Numbered from the stretch's first letter, positions 19,069 through 28,547 are shown. The stretch: 64,000 nt of DNA from Streptococcus bovimastitidis (GCF_001885095.1 NZ_LZDD01000001.1:496001-560000), one strand, 5' to 3'. Translations and numbers: made by a program. Notes: generated by a model from the sequence alone, not told the origin.

Positions 19069-20739
19069 ATGAAATCAGATATCGAAATTGCCCAGAGTGT
19101 CCCATTAAAACCAATTACAGAGATTGTTGAAAAGGTTGGAATCGGTGTCGATGATATCGAGCTTTATGGTAAATATAAAGCCAAATTATCATTTGATAAA
19201 ATTAATTCCCTTGCTAACAACCCAGTAGGGAAATTAATCCTTGTGACTGCCATTAATCCTACACCGGCAGGTGAAGGTAAGTCTACAATGAGTATTGGAC
19301 TTGCTGATGCCTTAAATAAAATTGGTAAAAAGACCATGATTGCCCTTAGAGAACCCTCTCTTGGTCCTGTTATGGGAATAAAAGGTGGAGCAGCTGGTGG
19401 TGGTTTTGCCCAAGTTCTCCCAATGGAAGATATTAACCTTCATTTTACTGGAGATATGCATGCCATCACAACAGCAAATAACGCTTTATCTGCTTTAATT
19501 GATAATCATTTACAACAAGGTAATGAACTTGGTATTGACCAACGTCGCATCATTTGGAAACGTGTCTTGGACCTTAATGATCGTGCCTTACGTCAAGTTA
19601 TCGTTGGTCTAGGTAGCCCTGTCAACGGTGTTCCTCGTGAAGATGGTTTTGACATTACGGTAGCTTCTGAAATCATGGCTATTTTATGTTTAGCTACCGA
19701 CCTTAAAGATTTGAAAGAGCGCTTAGCGAGTATTGTTGTCGCTTATGACTTCAATCGTAAACCAATTTATGTTCGTGATTTAAAAGTAGAAGGTGCTCTC
19801 ACTTTAATTCTTAAAGACGCTATCAAGCCAAACTTGGTACAAACTATTTATGGCACGCCAGCCCTTGTCCACGGTGGTCCATTTGCTAACATTGCTCACG
19901 GCTGTAACTCAGTTCTTGCTACCTCAACAGCTTTGCGATTAGCCGACTATACCGTAACTGAAGCAGGATTTGGTGCTGACCTGGGAGCTGAAAAGTTCTT
20001 GGATATCAAAGTGCCTAACCTTCCAACGACACCAGATGCGATCGTTGTTGTAGCGACTCTTAGAGCATTGAAGATGCATGGTGGAGTTGCCAAAACTGAT
20101 TTAAATCAAGAAAATGTTGAAGCTGTAAAAGCTGGATTTGCCAACCTTGAACGCCACGTCAAAAATATGCGTCAATACGGTGTTCCAGTAGTAGTAGCTA
20201 TCAATGAGTTTGTAGCAGATACCGAAGCAGAAATTGCTGCCTTGAAGGAATTGTGCCAGTCTATAGATGTTCCTGTTGAATTAGCAAGCGTATGGGCTAA
20301 TGGAGCAGAAGGTGGGGTTGCACTAGCAGAAACAGTTGTTAAAGTCATTGAGAGTGAGAAATCAAATTATCAACGTCTTTATTATGATCAAGATAGTGTT
20401 GAAGAAAAAGTAACAAAAATTGTTAAAAATATATATGGTGGTGATGCAGTCCAATTCTCAGCTAAAGCTAAAACACAATTGAAACAGTTTGCTGAATTTG
20501 GTTGGGATAAAATGCCGGTATGTATGGCTAAAACACAATATAGTTTCTCAGATAATCAATTCTTACTAGGAGCACCAACTGGTTTTGATATTACAATTCG
20601 TGAGTTTGTTCCTAAGACTGGAGCTGGTTTTATTGTAGCCTTAACCGGTGATGTCATGACAATGCCAGGTTTGCCTAAGGCACCAGCAGCATTAAACATG
20701 GATGTCGCTGATGATGGAACAGCCATTGGTCTCTTTTAA
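19069..20739 (+). CDS. fhs: Formate-tetrahydrofolate ligase
   Basis: The enzyme makes 10-formyltetrahydrofolate from formate, THF and ATP, for purine ring synthesis and initiator tRNA formylation. The P-loop is [10 protein letters not shown] (about residues 65-74), and family motifs [18 protein letters not shown] and [12 protein letters not shown] follow. The 556-aa length is normal. AAAGGAG precedes the ATG. PurBox-like sites lie upstream and a strong terminator follows, so it appears monocistronic. Confidence 0.96.
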   Translation: MKSDIEIAQSVPLKPITEIVEKVGIGVDDIELYGKYKAKLSFDKINSLANNPVGKLILVTAINPTPAGEGKSTMSIGLADALNKIGKKTMIALREPSLGPVMGIKGGAAGGGFAQVLPMEDINLHFTGDMHAITTANNALSALIDNHLQQGNELGIDQRRIIWKRVLDLNDRALRQVIVGLGSPVNGVPREDGFDITVASEIMAILCLATDLKDLKERLASIVVAYDFNRKPIYVRDLKVEGALTLILKDAIKPNLVQTIYGTPALVHGGPFANIAHGCNSVLATSTALRLADYTVTEAGFGADLGAEKFLDIKVPNLPTTPDAIVVVATLRALKMHGGVAKTDLNQENVEAVKAGFANLERHVKNMRQYGVPVVVAINEFVADTEAEIAALKELCQSIDVPVELASVWANGAEGGVALAETVVKVIESEKSNYQRLYYDQDSVEEKVTKIVKNIYGGDAVQFSAKAKTQLKQFAEFGWDKMPVCMAKTQYSFSDNQFLLGAPTGFDITIREFVPKTGAGFIVALTGDVMTMPGLPKAPAALNMDVADDGTAIGLF

Positions 20740-20755
20740 TAGTATATATAAAATG

Positions 20756-20780
20756 GAGGAAGGAGGCTTCCTCTTTTTTT
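20756..20780 (+). terminator. Terminator of fhs
   Basis: GAGGAAG pairs with CTTCCTC across a 4-nt loop, followed by seven T residues. Confidence 0.85.
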
Positions 20781-20842
20781 GTCTTTAAATAAAACTGACA
20801 AAATATGAATTTTTTGCTAGACTTAAGCCAAAGGAGATACGG

Positions 20843-21130
20843 ATGAGTTCAAAAATTTATAGCTATCAATCAAAAATCTATGCTGTTCCAGAAAAAGGAG
20901 GGGCATATACCATTTTCCCTTACAATGTTCGAGAAGAATTCGGAAAAGGTCGAGCAAAAGTCCATGTTACTTTTGATAATTATCCTTATAATGGTTCCGT
21001 TGTCAATATGGGTATTAAGGATGAAGAAGGAAATGTTTGTTATATTATTGGTATTCGAAAAGACATTCAAAAAGCTATCGGAAAGTCAATTGGTGATACT
21101 GTTACAATAACTGTGACAGAAAGAGAATAA
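20843..21130 (+). CDS. DUF1905 domain protein
   Basis: A 95-aa soluble protein that fills the whole DUF1905 domain, a small beta-barrel fold of unknown biochemical role often found alone or fused to YdeI-like domains. Visible features are YTIFPYNVREEFGKG and VYIIGIRKDIQKAIGKSIGDTV-type segments (the latter read as IGIRKDIQKAIGKS). AAAGGAG precedes the ATG. It lies between the fhs terminator and the cls promoter, so it seems to have its own short transcript. Function not known. Confidence 0.75.
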   Translation: MSSKIYSYQSKIYAVPEKGGAYTIFPYNVREEFGKGRAKVHVTFDNYPYNGSVVNMGIKDEEGNVCYIIGIRKDIQKAIGKSIGDTVTITVTERE

Positions 21131-21192
21131 GTTCTATGTCTAATAAAAATTGTGCTATAATACTTCTTAACTATTAATAGGAGGGCCATAAG

Positions 21193-22764
21193 ATAAATAA
21201 AAAAATCAAAGTGAAACACTTACTTCACAAAAGTAAGCTTGGATTCTTACGTGGTATTTTTAGTCGTGCCACATTAATTGCCCTACTCATATTATTACAA
21301 ATCCTCTTTTTGATGCAGTCCTATGTTTGGATGGAACAATATCACTATTGGCTAACCATGTTAGGTTCAATATTCACTGTCTTAATCGTCTTATATTTGG
21401 TTAACAGTGAAATGGATGCTATTTCAAGAGTGACCTGGTTAATCCTTATTATGATTGCACCGCTTTTTGGTTCTTTGATGTTGATTTATACCAAACTTGA
21501 TTGGGGCTACCGAGGACTAAAAAAACGGATTAATCAGTTAGTCGAAGAGAGTCGTCCATATTTGAAGGATGATGAAGCAGTCGTTGATATTTTAAAGGAT
21601 AAAACCTCTACAACCTATCATCTGGTTCAATATTTAAAACGCAGTAGAGCGAGTTTTCCAGTCTATAACAACAGTCAAACACGCTATTATCCAGGAGGCG
21701 AAGACTTTTTTGAAGATTTAAAAGAAGACTTGCTTAATGCCAAAGAATACATCTTTCTCGAATTCTTCATTATTGCTGAAGGCTTAATGTGGGGTGAAAT
21801 TCTTGCTATATTAGAAGCAAAAGTTAAAGAAGGTTTGGAAGTTCGTGTCCTCTATGACGGAATGACTGAATTGTCAACCTTATCATCAGACTACGCCAAA
21901 CGATTAGCTGAAATTGGTATTCAAGGTAAAGCCTTTTTACCAATCTCACCTTTTATTTCAACTTATTATAACTACCGTGATCACCGAAAAATAGTAGTTA
22001 TAGATGGTGAAATTGCTTATACCGGGGGCATTAATTTAGCCGATGAATATATCAATGAATTGGACCGTTTTGGTCATTGGAAAGATGCCGGACTCCGTGT
22101 TGAGGGTGAAGCAGTTGATTCATACTTGATTTTGTTCTTGCAAATGTGGTCAATAACTGAAAAAGAATTCATTATCAAACCATATTTAAAGGAACACAAT
22201 AACCTTATCTCTTCGGATGGTTTCTTGATTCCATATGGGGATTCACCCTTGGATACTGATAAGATTGGGGAGAATGTTTATATTGATATTCTTAATCATG
22301 CAAAAGAATATGTTTACATCATGACTCCGTACTTAATTTTAGATAGCGAGATGGAACATGCCATTCGATTTGCTGCTGAACGTGGAGTTGATATTCGCAT
22401 TATTATGCCCGGTAAACCTGATAAAGCCATTCCCTATGCTTTAGCCAAAACTTACTATAAATCTTTAATGGATTCTGGTGTTAAGATTTATGAATACCAA
22501 CCGGGTTTTGTCCATTCGAAACTATTTGTCAGCGACGGCATTAAGGCAGTAGTGGGTTCTATCAACCTTGATTACCGTAGTTTATATCATCATTTTGAAT
22601 GTGCAACTTATCTCTATCGTGTTTCAACCATTGCTGACATGCTTAAAGACTACCAAGAAACAGAATCAAAATCTCAGCTGGTTACTTATCAAGCCTTAAA
22701 AGAAAGACCTTGGTATCAAAAATTAATTGGTCTTTTAGTAAAAACAATTGCACCTCTCTTGTAA
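21193..22764 (+). CDS. cls: Cardiolipin synthase; start codon unusual
   Basis: This membrane phospholipase D-type enzyme condenses two phosphatidylglycerols to cardiolipin. Two or three N-terminal hydrophobic helices are followed by both HKD motifs: HRKIVVID with GGIN, and HSKLFVSD with GSINLD. The first conventional start is a GTG at 21211 (517 aa), but it lies 26 bases after the strong AGGAGG (21179-21184). An in-frame ATA at 21193 (reading INKKIKVKH) is spaced 8 bases from it. I give 21193 as the likely translated start, with the GTG as the conservative alternative. A TATAAT at 21156-21161 is the probable -10. The stop overlaps the promoter of the asd RNA. Confidence 0.88.
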   Translation: MNKKIKVKHLLHKSKLGFLRGIFSRATLIALLILLQILFLMQSYVWMEQYHYWLTMLGSIFTVLIVLYLVNSEMDAISRVTWLILIMIAPLFGSLMLIYTKLDWGYRGLKKRINQLVEESRPYLKDDEAVVDILKDKTSTTYHLVQYLKRSRASFPVYNNSQTRYYPGGEDFFEDLKEDLLNAKEYIFLEFFIIAEGLMWGEILAILEAKVKEGLEVRVLYDGMTELSTLSSDYAKRLAEIGIQGKAFLPISPFISTYYNYRDHRKIVVIDGEIAYTGGINLADEYINELDRFGHWKDAGLRVEGEAVDSYLILFLQMWSITEKEFIIKPYLKEHNNLISSDGFLIPYGDSPLDTDKIGENVYIDILNHAKEYVYIMTPYLILDSEMEHAIRFAAERGVDIRIIMPGKPDKAIPYALAKTYYKSLMDSGVKIYEYQPGFVHSKLFVSDGIKAVVGSINLDYRSLYHHFECATYLYRVSTIADMLKDYQETESKSQLVTYQALKERPWYQKLIGLLVKTIAPLL

Positions 22765-22787
22765 TCTCTGTACCTTTCTGTTAGAAT
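22759..22787 (+). promoter_or_regulatory. Promoter of the asd RNA
   Basis: TTGTAA (22759-22764), a 17-base spacer, and TAGAAT (22782-22787). The -35 overlaps the cls stop codon. Confidence 0.65.
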
Positions 22788-22792
22788 AGGTC

Positions 22793-22938
22793 TATGCGAT
22801 GAGTCGATTATGGTTTTTTTAACCATTATTGCGCGGGGAGGTCATTAAGGCAGGAGCCGACTTTGATAAACTGTGTGAACCTTTTTATCACATTCTTTGA
22901 ATGCCCCAAATCCCTGTCTTTGGACAGGGATTTTTTTT
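22793..22938 (+). ncRNA. asd-motif small RNA
   Basis: The 146-base stretch has its own promoter, a hairpin ATGGTT/AACCAT near 22809-22830, a purine-rich GCGCGGGGAGGTC segment, a second hairpin GTGTGA/TCACA near 22873-22892, and a terminator hairpin at 22908-22933 with eight T residues. Position directly upstream of asd in a streptococcus, size and structure fit the asd RNA motif, detected in S. pyogenes as an RNA of about 170 nt (from memory). No translated frame is likely. A riboswitch for lysine was considered and does not fit. Confidence 0.75.
22908..22938 (+). terminator. Terminator of the asd RNA
   Basis: AAATCCCTGTC pairs with GACAGGGATTT across a 4-nt loop, followed by a T run. Confidence 0.9.
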
Positions 22939-22942
22939 ATTC

Positions 22943-22971
22943 TTTTCATTTGGATAAAAATACGCTATAAT
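22943..22971 (+). promoter_or_regulatory. Separate promoter of asd
   Basis: TTTTCA (22943-22948), a 17-base spacer, and TATAAT (22966-22971) lie immediately after the RNA terminator and about 65 bases before the asd start. Confidence 0.6.
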
Positions 22972-23034
22972 AACATTTATATAAAATTTTGAATATTTTA
23001 AATATATCAGAATGTTTAAGAAAAGAGGTCTATC

Positions 23035-24111
23035 ATGGGATATACAGTAGCAGTCGTCGGCGCAACTGGTGCGGTCGGTACACAAATGATTAAAATGCTA
23101 GAAGAATCAGTTTTGCCAATTGAAAAACTTCGTTTACTTGCTTCGGCACGCTCTGTAGGCAAAACCCTTACTTTTATGGGACAAGAAATCACTATTGAAG
23201 AAACCTGTGAAGACTCTTTTGAGGGTGTTGACATTGCTCTTTTTTCTGCTGGTGGGTCAACTTCAGCTAAATTTGCACCATATGCTGTTAAGGCTGGAGC
23301 TGTTGTTGTAGATAATACCTCTTATTTTAGACAAAATCCCCAAGTTCCCTTGGTTGTTCCTGAAGTTAATCCTGATGCCTTAGATGGACATAAAGGAATT
23401 GTTGCTTGTCCAAATTGTTCAACAATCCAAATGATGGTGGCTTTAGAACCAATCCGTCAAAAATGGGGACTGGACCGGATTATTGTCTCAACCTATCAAG
23501 CCGTATCAGGTGCTGGCCAATCAGCCATTAATGAGACATTAAACCAGTATGCTCAAGTCATTAATGATGGCGTCAATCCTAAAGAGGTAGCTGCTAATAT
23601 CTTACCTTCAGGTGGGGACAAGAAACACTACCCAATTGCCTTTAACGCCTTAGCTCAAATTGATCTCTTTACTGATAATGATTATACCTACGAAGAGATG
23701 AAGATGACTAATGAGACGAAAAAAATCATGTCAGACGAAAACATCCAAGTTTCAGCAACCTGTGTTCGCATACCGGTTCTCTCAGCTCATTCAGAATCTA
23801 TCTACATTGAAACTAAAGAAGTGGCTCCCATTGACCAAGTAAAAGCTGCCATTTCGGCCTTCCCTGGGGCTATTTTGGAAGATGATCCCAAAAACCAAGT
23901 TTACCCTCAGGCTGTCCAAGCCGTAGGTCAGAAAGAAACTTTTGTTGGACGAGTTAGAAAAGATTTGGATGCTGAAAAGGGCATTCATATGTGGGTAGTA
24001 TCAGATAATTTGTTAAAAGGTGCTGCTTGGAATTCCGTTCAAATTGCAGAAACCTTACATGACCGTCAGTTAGTCAAGCCGACAGAAGAGATGGTTTTTG
24101 AAATAAAATAA
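23035..24111 (+). CDS. asd: Aspartate-semialdehyde dehydrogenase
   Basis: The enzyme reduces aspartyl phosphate to aspartate semialdehyde with NADPH, at the branch to lysine, threonine and methionine. The Rossmann start [14 protein letters not shown], the catalytic Cys in CPNCSTIQM and the later histidine region (SAHSESIY) are all clear. Length is 358 aa. AAGAGG precedes the ATG. It is followed 51 bases later by dapA, forming a lysine/peptidoglycan precursor pair. Confidence 0.95.
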   Translation: MGYTVAVVGATGAVGTQMIKMLEESVLPIEKLRLLASARSVGKTLTFMGQEITIEETCEDSFEGVDIALFSAGGSTSAKFAPYAVKAGAVVVDNTSYFRQNPQVPLVVPEVNPDALDGHKGIVACPNCSTIQMMVALEPIRQKWGLDRIIVSTYQAVSGAGQSAINETLNQYAQVINDGVNPKEVAANILPSGGDKKHYPIAFNALAQIDLFTDNDYTYEEMKMTNETKKIMSDENIQVSATCVRIPVLSAHSESIYIETKEVAPIDQVKAAISAFPGAILEDDPKNQVYPQAVQAVGQKETFVGRVRKDLDAEKGIHMWVVSDNLLKGAAWNSVQIAETLHDRQLVKPTEEMVFEIK

Positions 24112-24162
24112 TCCTCCTCTTAAGATGTTTCATCTTACTGGCACCATATGAAAGGTTTCGCC

Positions 24163-25092
24163 ATGTCACTTGAAGAATTACAAAATTGTCAACTCATTAC
24201 AGCTTTAGTTACGCCATTTAATGACGATGGTTCCATTAATTTTGCTGCTTTACCCAAATTAATAGAGTATCTTTTGGAAAATCACAGCCAAGCCTTGCTC
24301 CTAGCAGGAACCACTGCCGAAAGTCCAACTTTAACACACGAAGAAGAATTGGAACTCTTTGCGGAAGTACAGAAGATTGTAAATGGTCGCGTTCCATTGA
24401 TTGCCGGAATTGGCACTAATGATACCAGGGATTCCGTTGACTTCGCTAAAGAAGTTGCTGAATTCGGTGGTTTTGCTGCCGGTTTAGCCATTGTTCCATA
24501 TTATAATAAACCAAGTCAGGAAGGTCTTTATCAGCATTTTAAAGCCATTGCTGATGCTAGCACCTTACCCATTATCATTTATAACATTCCGGGTCGTGTT
24601 GTAGTCGACTTACATCCTGATACCTTATTACGGCTGGCAAAACATCCCAATATTATTGGTGTCAAAGATTGTAGTAACTTAGACCACTTGGCATATTTGA
24701 TTGAAAATAAACCCAAAGATTTTCTTATCTATTCTGGTGAAGATGGGCAAGCCTTTCATGCCATGAATTTAGGGGCTGATGGTCTGATTAGTGTGGCTTC
24801 ACATACAAACGGTCCTGAGATTTTTGATATGTTTAGGGCTATTGCTGAGAATGATATTAAGAAAGCAGCCCAAATTCATCGTCGTTTCCTGCCAAAAGTG
24901 AATGCTTTATTCTCACAGCCAAGTCCCGCACCCGTCAAAGCTGTTTTAAATGAACTGGGATTTGCTGTTGGTCCCCTACGCTTGCCTCTTGTGGCTTGTA
25001 ATCGTCAAGAAGCGGAAGCGATTATCAATATCGTCCTAGACAAAGCTCCTCAAGAATATTCGTCAACTGGTGTCTTAAGACCTGAATACTAA
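24163..25092 (+). CDS. dapA: 4-hydroxy-tetrahydrodipicolinate synthase
   Basis: The enzyme condenses pyruvate with aspartate semialdehyde, the first committed step to lysine, which streptococci also need for the peptidoglycan cross-bridge. The Schiff-base lysine is in IIGVKDCSN, the catalytic Tyr in IIYNIPGR, and the N-terminal ALVTPF is typical. I start at 24163 (MSLEELQN, 309 aa) because AAAGG lies just upstream; the ATG at 24148 has no ribosome-binding site and would place five extra residues. It is probably cotranscribed with asd. Confidence 0.94.
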   Translation: MSLEELQNCQLITALVTPFNDDGSINFAALPKLIEYLLENHSQALLLAGTTAESPTLTHEEELELFAEVQKIVNGRVPLIAGIGTNDTRDSVDFAKEVAEFGGFAAGLAIVPYYNKPSQEGLYQHFKAIADASTLPIIIYNIPGRVVVDLHPDTLLRLAKHPNIIGVKDCSNLDHLAYLIENKPKDFLIYSGEDGQAFHAMNLGADGLISVASHTNGPEIFDMFRAIAENDIKKAAQIHRRFLPKVNALFSQPSPAPVKAVLNELGFAVGPLRLPLVACNRQEAEAIINIVLDKAPQEYSSTGVLRPEY

Positions 25093-25123
25093 GCAAATTT
25101 ATGCTTCAAATAATAGTAATAAC

Positions 25124-25152
25124 TTGACAAAGTGCTAAAAGATTTGCATAAT
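25124..25152 (+). promoter_or_regulatory. Strong promoter of the ATP-cone gene
   Basis: TTGACA (25124-25129), a 17-base spacer, and CATAAT (25147-25152). Confidence 0.7.
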
Positions 25153-25188
25153 GTAAGTAACTTGAAAAGAAATGAAAGAGGTTAATCG

Positions 25189-25527
25189 ATGCAAATTATC
25201 AAACGTGATGGTCAAGTTGCTGAATTTGATCCAGATAAAATTTATCAAGCAATCATCAAAGCTGCACGAACTGTGTATGTAATCGATGAAGTATGGCGTC
25301 AAAACCTAGCTCAAGTTACCAAAAAGGTTGTTCTTGATTTAGAAGATGCTAAAGTGGAAAAACCAACCATCAACATGATTCAATCATTAGTTGAAAATCG
25401 ATTAATGGATGCTGGTTATATTAATATTGCTGAACATTATATTTCTTACCGTCTTCAAAGAGATTTGGAAAGAAATGGCTATGGTGATAGTATTATTGTT
25501 CATTTACGCTTTGAACAAACAAAATAA
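25189..25527 (+). CDS. Stand-alone ATP-cone domain protein
   Basis: The 112-aa protein begins with an ATP-cone: IIKRDGQVAEFDPDKIYQAI is the standard nucleotide-binding opening, and the helical region runs to about residue 95. In other proteins this domain senses ATP/dATP, as the allosteric part of ribonucleotide reductases and of the regulator NrdR. Here there is neither a reductase body nor the NrdR zinc ribbon. It has its own strong promoter and terminator, so it is not a fragment of a neighbouring gene. Binding of ATP/dATP is predicted; the partner is not known. Confidence 0.8.
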   Translation: MQIIKRDGQVAEFDPDKIYQAIIKAARTVYVIDEVWRQNLAQVTKKVVLDLEDAKVEKPTINMIQSLVENRLMDAGYINIAEHYISYRLQRDLERNGYGDSIIVHLRFEQTK

Positions 25528-25529
25528 AG

Positions 25530-25559
25530 AAAAGACAATTGCTAAGCAGTTGTCTTTTT
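25530..25559 (+). terminator. Terminator of the ATP-cone gene
   Basis: AAAAGACAA pairs with TTGTCTTTT around an inner TGC/GCA stem. It also lies at the 3' end of the convergent MocR gene. Confidence 0.8.
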
Positions 25560-25568
25560 GTCTGTCCG

Positions 25569-26840
25569 TTATCTATTTCCTGTCTCTGGAAGCAAATCAG
25601 AAATCAAGCTATCAATCACTTCAGGCGTCACATTTAAGAGACTGAGTTTGATATAAGTCTGATCACTATAGGGCAAAAATTCATAGTCGCTGGATGACAG
25701 AGATTTAATTTTCGGGATTTGACTAGGGAAGGCCATAATCAGAAATTGGGGGCTAATGCGAAAGGCAAGTTCTGGGTATTTCTCGTTCAAATAGTCCTCA
25801 ATTTGGTCCATTTTCTCTTGAAAATAGTTCCTGAGATGACGAAAATTTCTGGCAAACATACCATTGGTCAGGTAGAGCGATAGGGCCTTTTGCATAATCA
25901 AGTTTGTATCCAGGTCAATCATGCTTTTGTGCTTTAAGAATAAGTCTTTCAAGGTCTCTGGTATGACCAGTGCACCGATACGCAGTGAAGGAAAGAGACT
26001 CATAGAGAAAGATTTGAGATAGATAACCCTTTGGTGGGTATCAAAATAATGAATAGGAACTTGTTTACTGGCCGCAAAATCGCCCATAAAGTCATCTTCA
26101 ATAATGTAAACATCATATTTTTCAGCTAAGTCAATAATCGCTTTTTTCTCAGCATTGTTATAAGAAAGTCCTAGTGGGCTAGAATAGCGGGGGATAGTAT
26201 AGAAAAATTTGATGTTTTCCTTTTGGAAAATGGATTCTAACTGGTCTAAACCAAGTCCCTGAAAGGTCCTTTGAATTGTCTTAAAAGGGACACCTAAGTC
26301 CTTAACCATCTTTTCCATGCGACTATATGTTGGTTTCTCTAATAAGATAACCTCTTTATTTTCCCTAAAATGCAATTGAGTAAGGATATAGAGGGCTTGT
26401 TGGGTACCTGAGGTGATGATGATGTCTTTAGCCTTGCAGTAAACGGATTGTTGGTTAAGATGCTGCTCAAGGGCATCTCGTAGATCCGCAAGTCCTTCAA
26501 CCTGGTTGTAATAGTTGAAGAGGTAGTTATCATTATTGGTCATGGTCTCGTTGAGACAAAGTTTGAAATCACTATAAGCAAAATTATGGTAATCCTCAAG
26601 ACTTAATTGGTCTTCCTGATTTTCAGAAACTTTACCCAAAACATAATAACCGCTTTTAGGTACAGCGTAGATATAGCGTTGGTATTTAAGTTCAAGGAGA
26701 GCTTTTTGGACGGTATCCTTGCTGCAAGCATAATTCTTGCTTAATTGCCGGACTGAAGGTATCTTATCGCCTTTTTTGAGCTTCTTTTGGTCAATAGCTT
26801 GAGTTAGATTATTAATAATTTTTTGATAGATGCTTGTCAT
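25569..26840 (-). CDS. MocR/GntR-type regulator with aminotransferase-like domain
   Basis: An N-terminal GntR winged helix (about residues 1-75, with DKIPSVRQLSKNYACSKDTVQKAL-type elements; key part IPSVRQLSKNY) is joined to a fold-type I aminotransferase domain. MocR proteins usually bind PLP there as effector. In this protein the usual Schiff-base lysine is absent: the family SFSK segment reads YLKSFSMSLFPSLRIG, with Met in place of Lys. The PLP-facing IIEDDFMGDF and ITSGTQQAL motifs remain. I start at 26840 (423 aa), where GGGGA is upstream, not at 26852. No PLP synthesis gene is nearby. It is divergent from the ABC-F gene. Confidence 0.85.
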   Translation of the reverse strand: MTSIYQKIINNLTQAIDQKKLKKGDKIPSVRQLSKNYACSKDTVQKALLELKYQRYIYAVPKSGYYVLGKVSENQEDQLSLEDYHNFAYSDFKLCLNETMTNNDNYLFNYYNQVEGLADLRDALEQHLNQQSVYCKAKDIIITSGTQQALYILTQLHFRENKEVILLEKPTYSRMEKMVKDLGVPFKTIQRTFQGLGLDQLESIFQKENIKFFYTIPRYSSPLGLSYNNAEKKAIIDLAEKYDVYIIEDDFMGDFAASKQVPIHYFDTHQRVIYLKSFSMSLFPSLRIGALVIPETLKDLFLKHKSMIDLDTNLIMQKALSLYLTNGMFARNFRHLRNYFQEKMDQIEDYLNEKYPELAFRISPQFLIMAFPSQIPKIKSLSSSDYEFLPYSDQTYIKLSLLNVTPEVIDSLISDLLPETGNR

Positions 26841-26895
26841 AAGTGTCCCCATACAGTTGAACGATTTACCTTTATTTTACCCTAATGGCCATAGA

Positions 26896-26924
26896 TTGAC
26901 AAATGCCTTCATTTTTGCCATAAT
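26896..26924 (+). promoter_or_regulatory. Promoter of the ABC-F gene
   Basis: TTGACA (26896-26901), 17-base spacer, CATAAT (26919-26924). Confidence 0.7.
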
Positions 26925-26979
26925 GACAGTAAGTAAGTGCCGTCATAAGGCCTTTTTTAGTGAAGCAAAGGATAAGAAA

Positions 26980-28524
26980 ATGAGTATCTTAGAAGTAAAA
27001 AATTTGAGTCATGGGTTTGGTGACCGCGCCATCTTTGAGAATGTCTCTTTCCGACTTTTAAAAGGAGAACATATTGGTTTGGTTGGGGCCAATGGAGAAG
27101 GAAAATCAACATTTATGAGTATCGTTACTGGTCATTTACAACCTGATGAGGGAAAAGTGGAGTGGTCCAAATACGTAACTGCTGGCTACTTAGATCAGCA
27201 TACTGTATTAGAACCAGGACAAACGGTTCGTGATGTTTTAAGAACTGCTTTTGATGAGTTGTTTAAAACTGAAGCCCGCATCAATGACATCTATTTGTCA
27301 ATGGCTGATGAAGGAGCAGACGTTGATGCCCTGATGGAAGAAGTCGGAGAGTTACAAGATCGTTTAGAATCCAGAGATTTTTACACCTTGGACGCAAAAA
27401 TCGATGAAGTAGCTCGCGCTCTTGGAGTTATGGATTTTGGTATGGAGTCCGACGTGACAGAATTATCGGGTGGCCAAAGAACCAAAATATTATTAGCCAA
27501 GCTCTTATTAGAGAAACCAGATATTCTATTGCTTGATGAGCCTACCAACTATTTGGATGCTGAGCATATTGAATGGTTAAAACGATATCTTCAGAATTAT
27601 GAAAATGCTTTTGTTTTAATTTCACATGATATTCCATTTTTAAATGATGTTATTAATATTGTTTATCATGTTGAGAATCAAGATTTAGTGCGCTATTCTG
27701 GCAATTATTACCAATTTAAAGATGTTTATGAGATGAAAAAATCGCAATTAGAAGCTGCTTATGAACGTCAACAAAAAGAGATTGCTGACTTGCAGGATTT
27801 TGTCAATCGGAATAAGGCGCGAGTGGCAACTCGAAACATGGCTATGTCGCGTCAAAAGAAACTTGATAAAATGGATATTATTGAGTTACAAACAGAAAAA
27901 CCTAAACCAAGTTTTGAATTTAAGGAAGCTAGAACGCCGAGCCGCTTTATTTTCCAAGCTAAAGATCTTGTCATTGGTTATGACCGACCGCTAACAAAGG
28001 AACCACTAACCCTGAATTTTGAACGCAACCAAAAAGTAGCCATTACGGGAGCTAATGGTATTGGTAAATCGACACTTTTAAAGAGTTTTTTGGGTATCAT
28101 TGAACCTTTAAGTGGTCAAGTGGAACGTGGTGACTTTATTGAACTTGGATACTTTGAACAAGAGGTTTCAGGTGTCAATCGCCAAACACCACTAGAAGCC
28201 GTATGGGATGCCTTCCCAGCTCTAAATCAAGCAGAAGTTCGGGCCGCCTTGGCTCGGTGTGGCTTAACGTCAAAACATATTGAAAGTCAAATTCAGGTTT
28301 TATCAGGTGGGGAACAAGCTAAAGTTCGTTTCTGTCTTCTCATGAATCGTGAAAATAACGTTCTGGTCTTAGACGAACCAACCAATCACTTGGATGTGGA
28401 TGCTAAGGAAGAATTAAAACGTGCTTTACAAGCTTATAAAGGCTCTATTTTAATGGTCTGTCATGAACCTGATTTTTACCAAGGATGGGTCAGTGATGTC
28501 TGGGATTTCAATCAATTAACCTAA
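26980..28524 (+). CDS. ABC-F family ATPase (YfmM-like)
   Basis: The 514-aa protein has two ATP-binding cassettes and no membrane domain, the ABC-F pattern; such proteins act on the ribosome. The Walker A motifs are GANGEGKST and GANGIGKST, the signatures LSGGQ and LSGGEQ, and Walker B LLLDEPTNYLD and LVLDEPTNHLD. The linker between domains is charged and coiled (around KKSQLEAAYERQQKEIADLQ). The overall sequence is closest in my memory to Bacillus YfmM rather than to known antibiotic-resistance ABC-F proteins. I start at 26980 (MSILEVKNLSHGF); the longer frame upstream runs through the promoter. Confidence 0.9.
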   Translation: MSILEVKNLSHGFGDRAIFENVSFRLLKGEHIGLVGANGEGKSTFMSIVTGHLQPDEGKVEWSKYVTAGYLDQHTVLEPGQTVRDVLRTAFDELFKTEARINDIYLSMADEGADVDALMEEVGELQDRLESRDFYTLDAKIDEVARALGVMDFGMESDVTELSGGQRTKILLAKLLLEKPDILLLDEPTNYLDAEHIEWLKRYLQNYENAFVLISHDIPFLNDVINIVYHVENQDLVRYSGNYYQFKDVYEMKKSQLEAAYERQQKEIADLQDFVNRNKARVATRNMAMSRQKKLDKMDIIELQTEKPKPSFEFKEARTPSRFIFQAKDLVIGYDRPLTKEPLTLNFERNQKVAITGANGIGKSTLLKSFLGIIEPLSGQVERGDFIELGYFEQEVSGVNRQTPLEAVWDAFPALNQAEVRAALARCGLTSKHIESQIQVLSGGEQAKVRFCLLMNRENNVLVLDEPTNHLDVDAKEELKRALQAYKGSILMVCHEPDFYQGWVSDVWDFNQLT

Positions 28525-28547
28525 AAGAATTCTAATTAAGATGATTG

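Noticed and set aside
22793-22938. Lysine riboswitch, T-box, SRP RNA or 6S RNA upstream of asd
   Set aside because: The stretch lacks the lysine-riboswitch core, the T-box AGGTGG-type sequence and the SRP GGAA-loop motif. It is short, and position and shape fit the asd motif better.
25569-26840. PdxR regulator of PLP synthesis
   Set aside because: There are no pdxS/pdxT genes nearby and the PLP lysine is absent, so the specific name is not supported.
26941-26979. Attenuator before the ABC-F gene
   Set aside because: TGCC...GGCC followed by T residues gives only a three to four bp stem, too weak. No leader peptide was seen.
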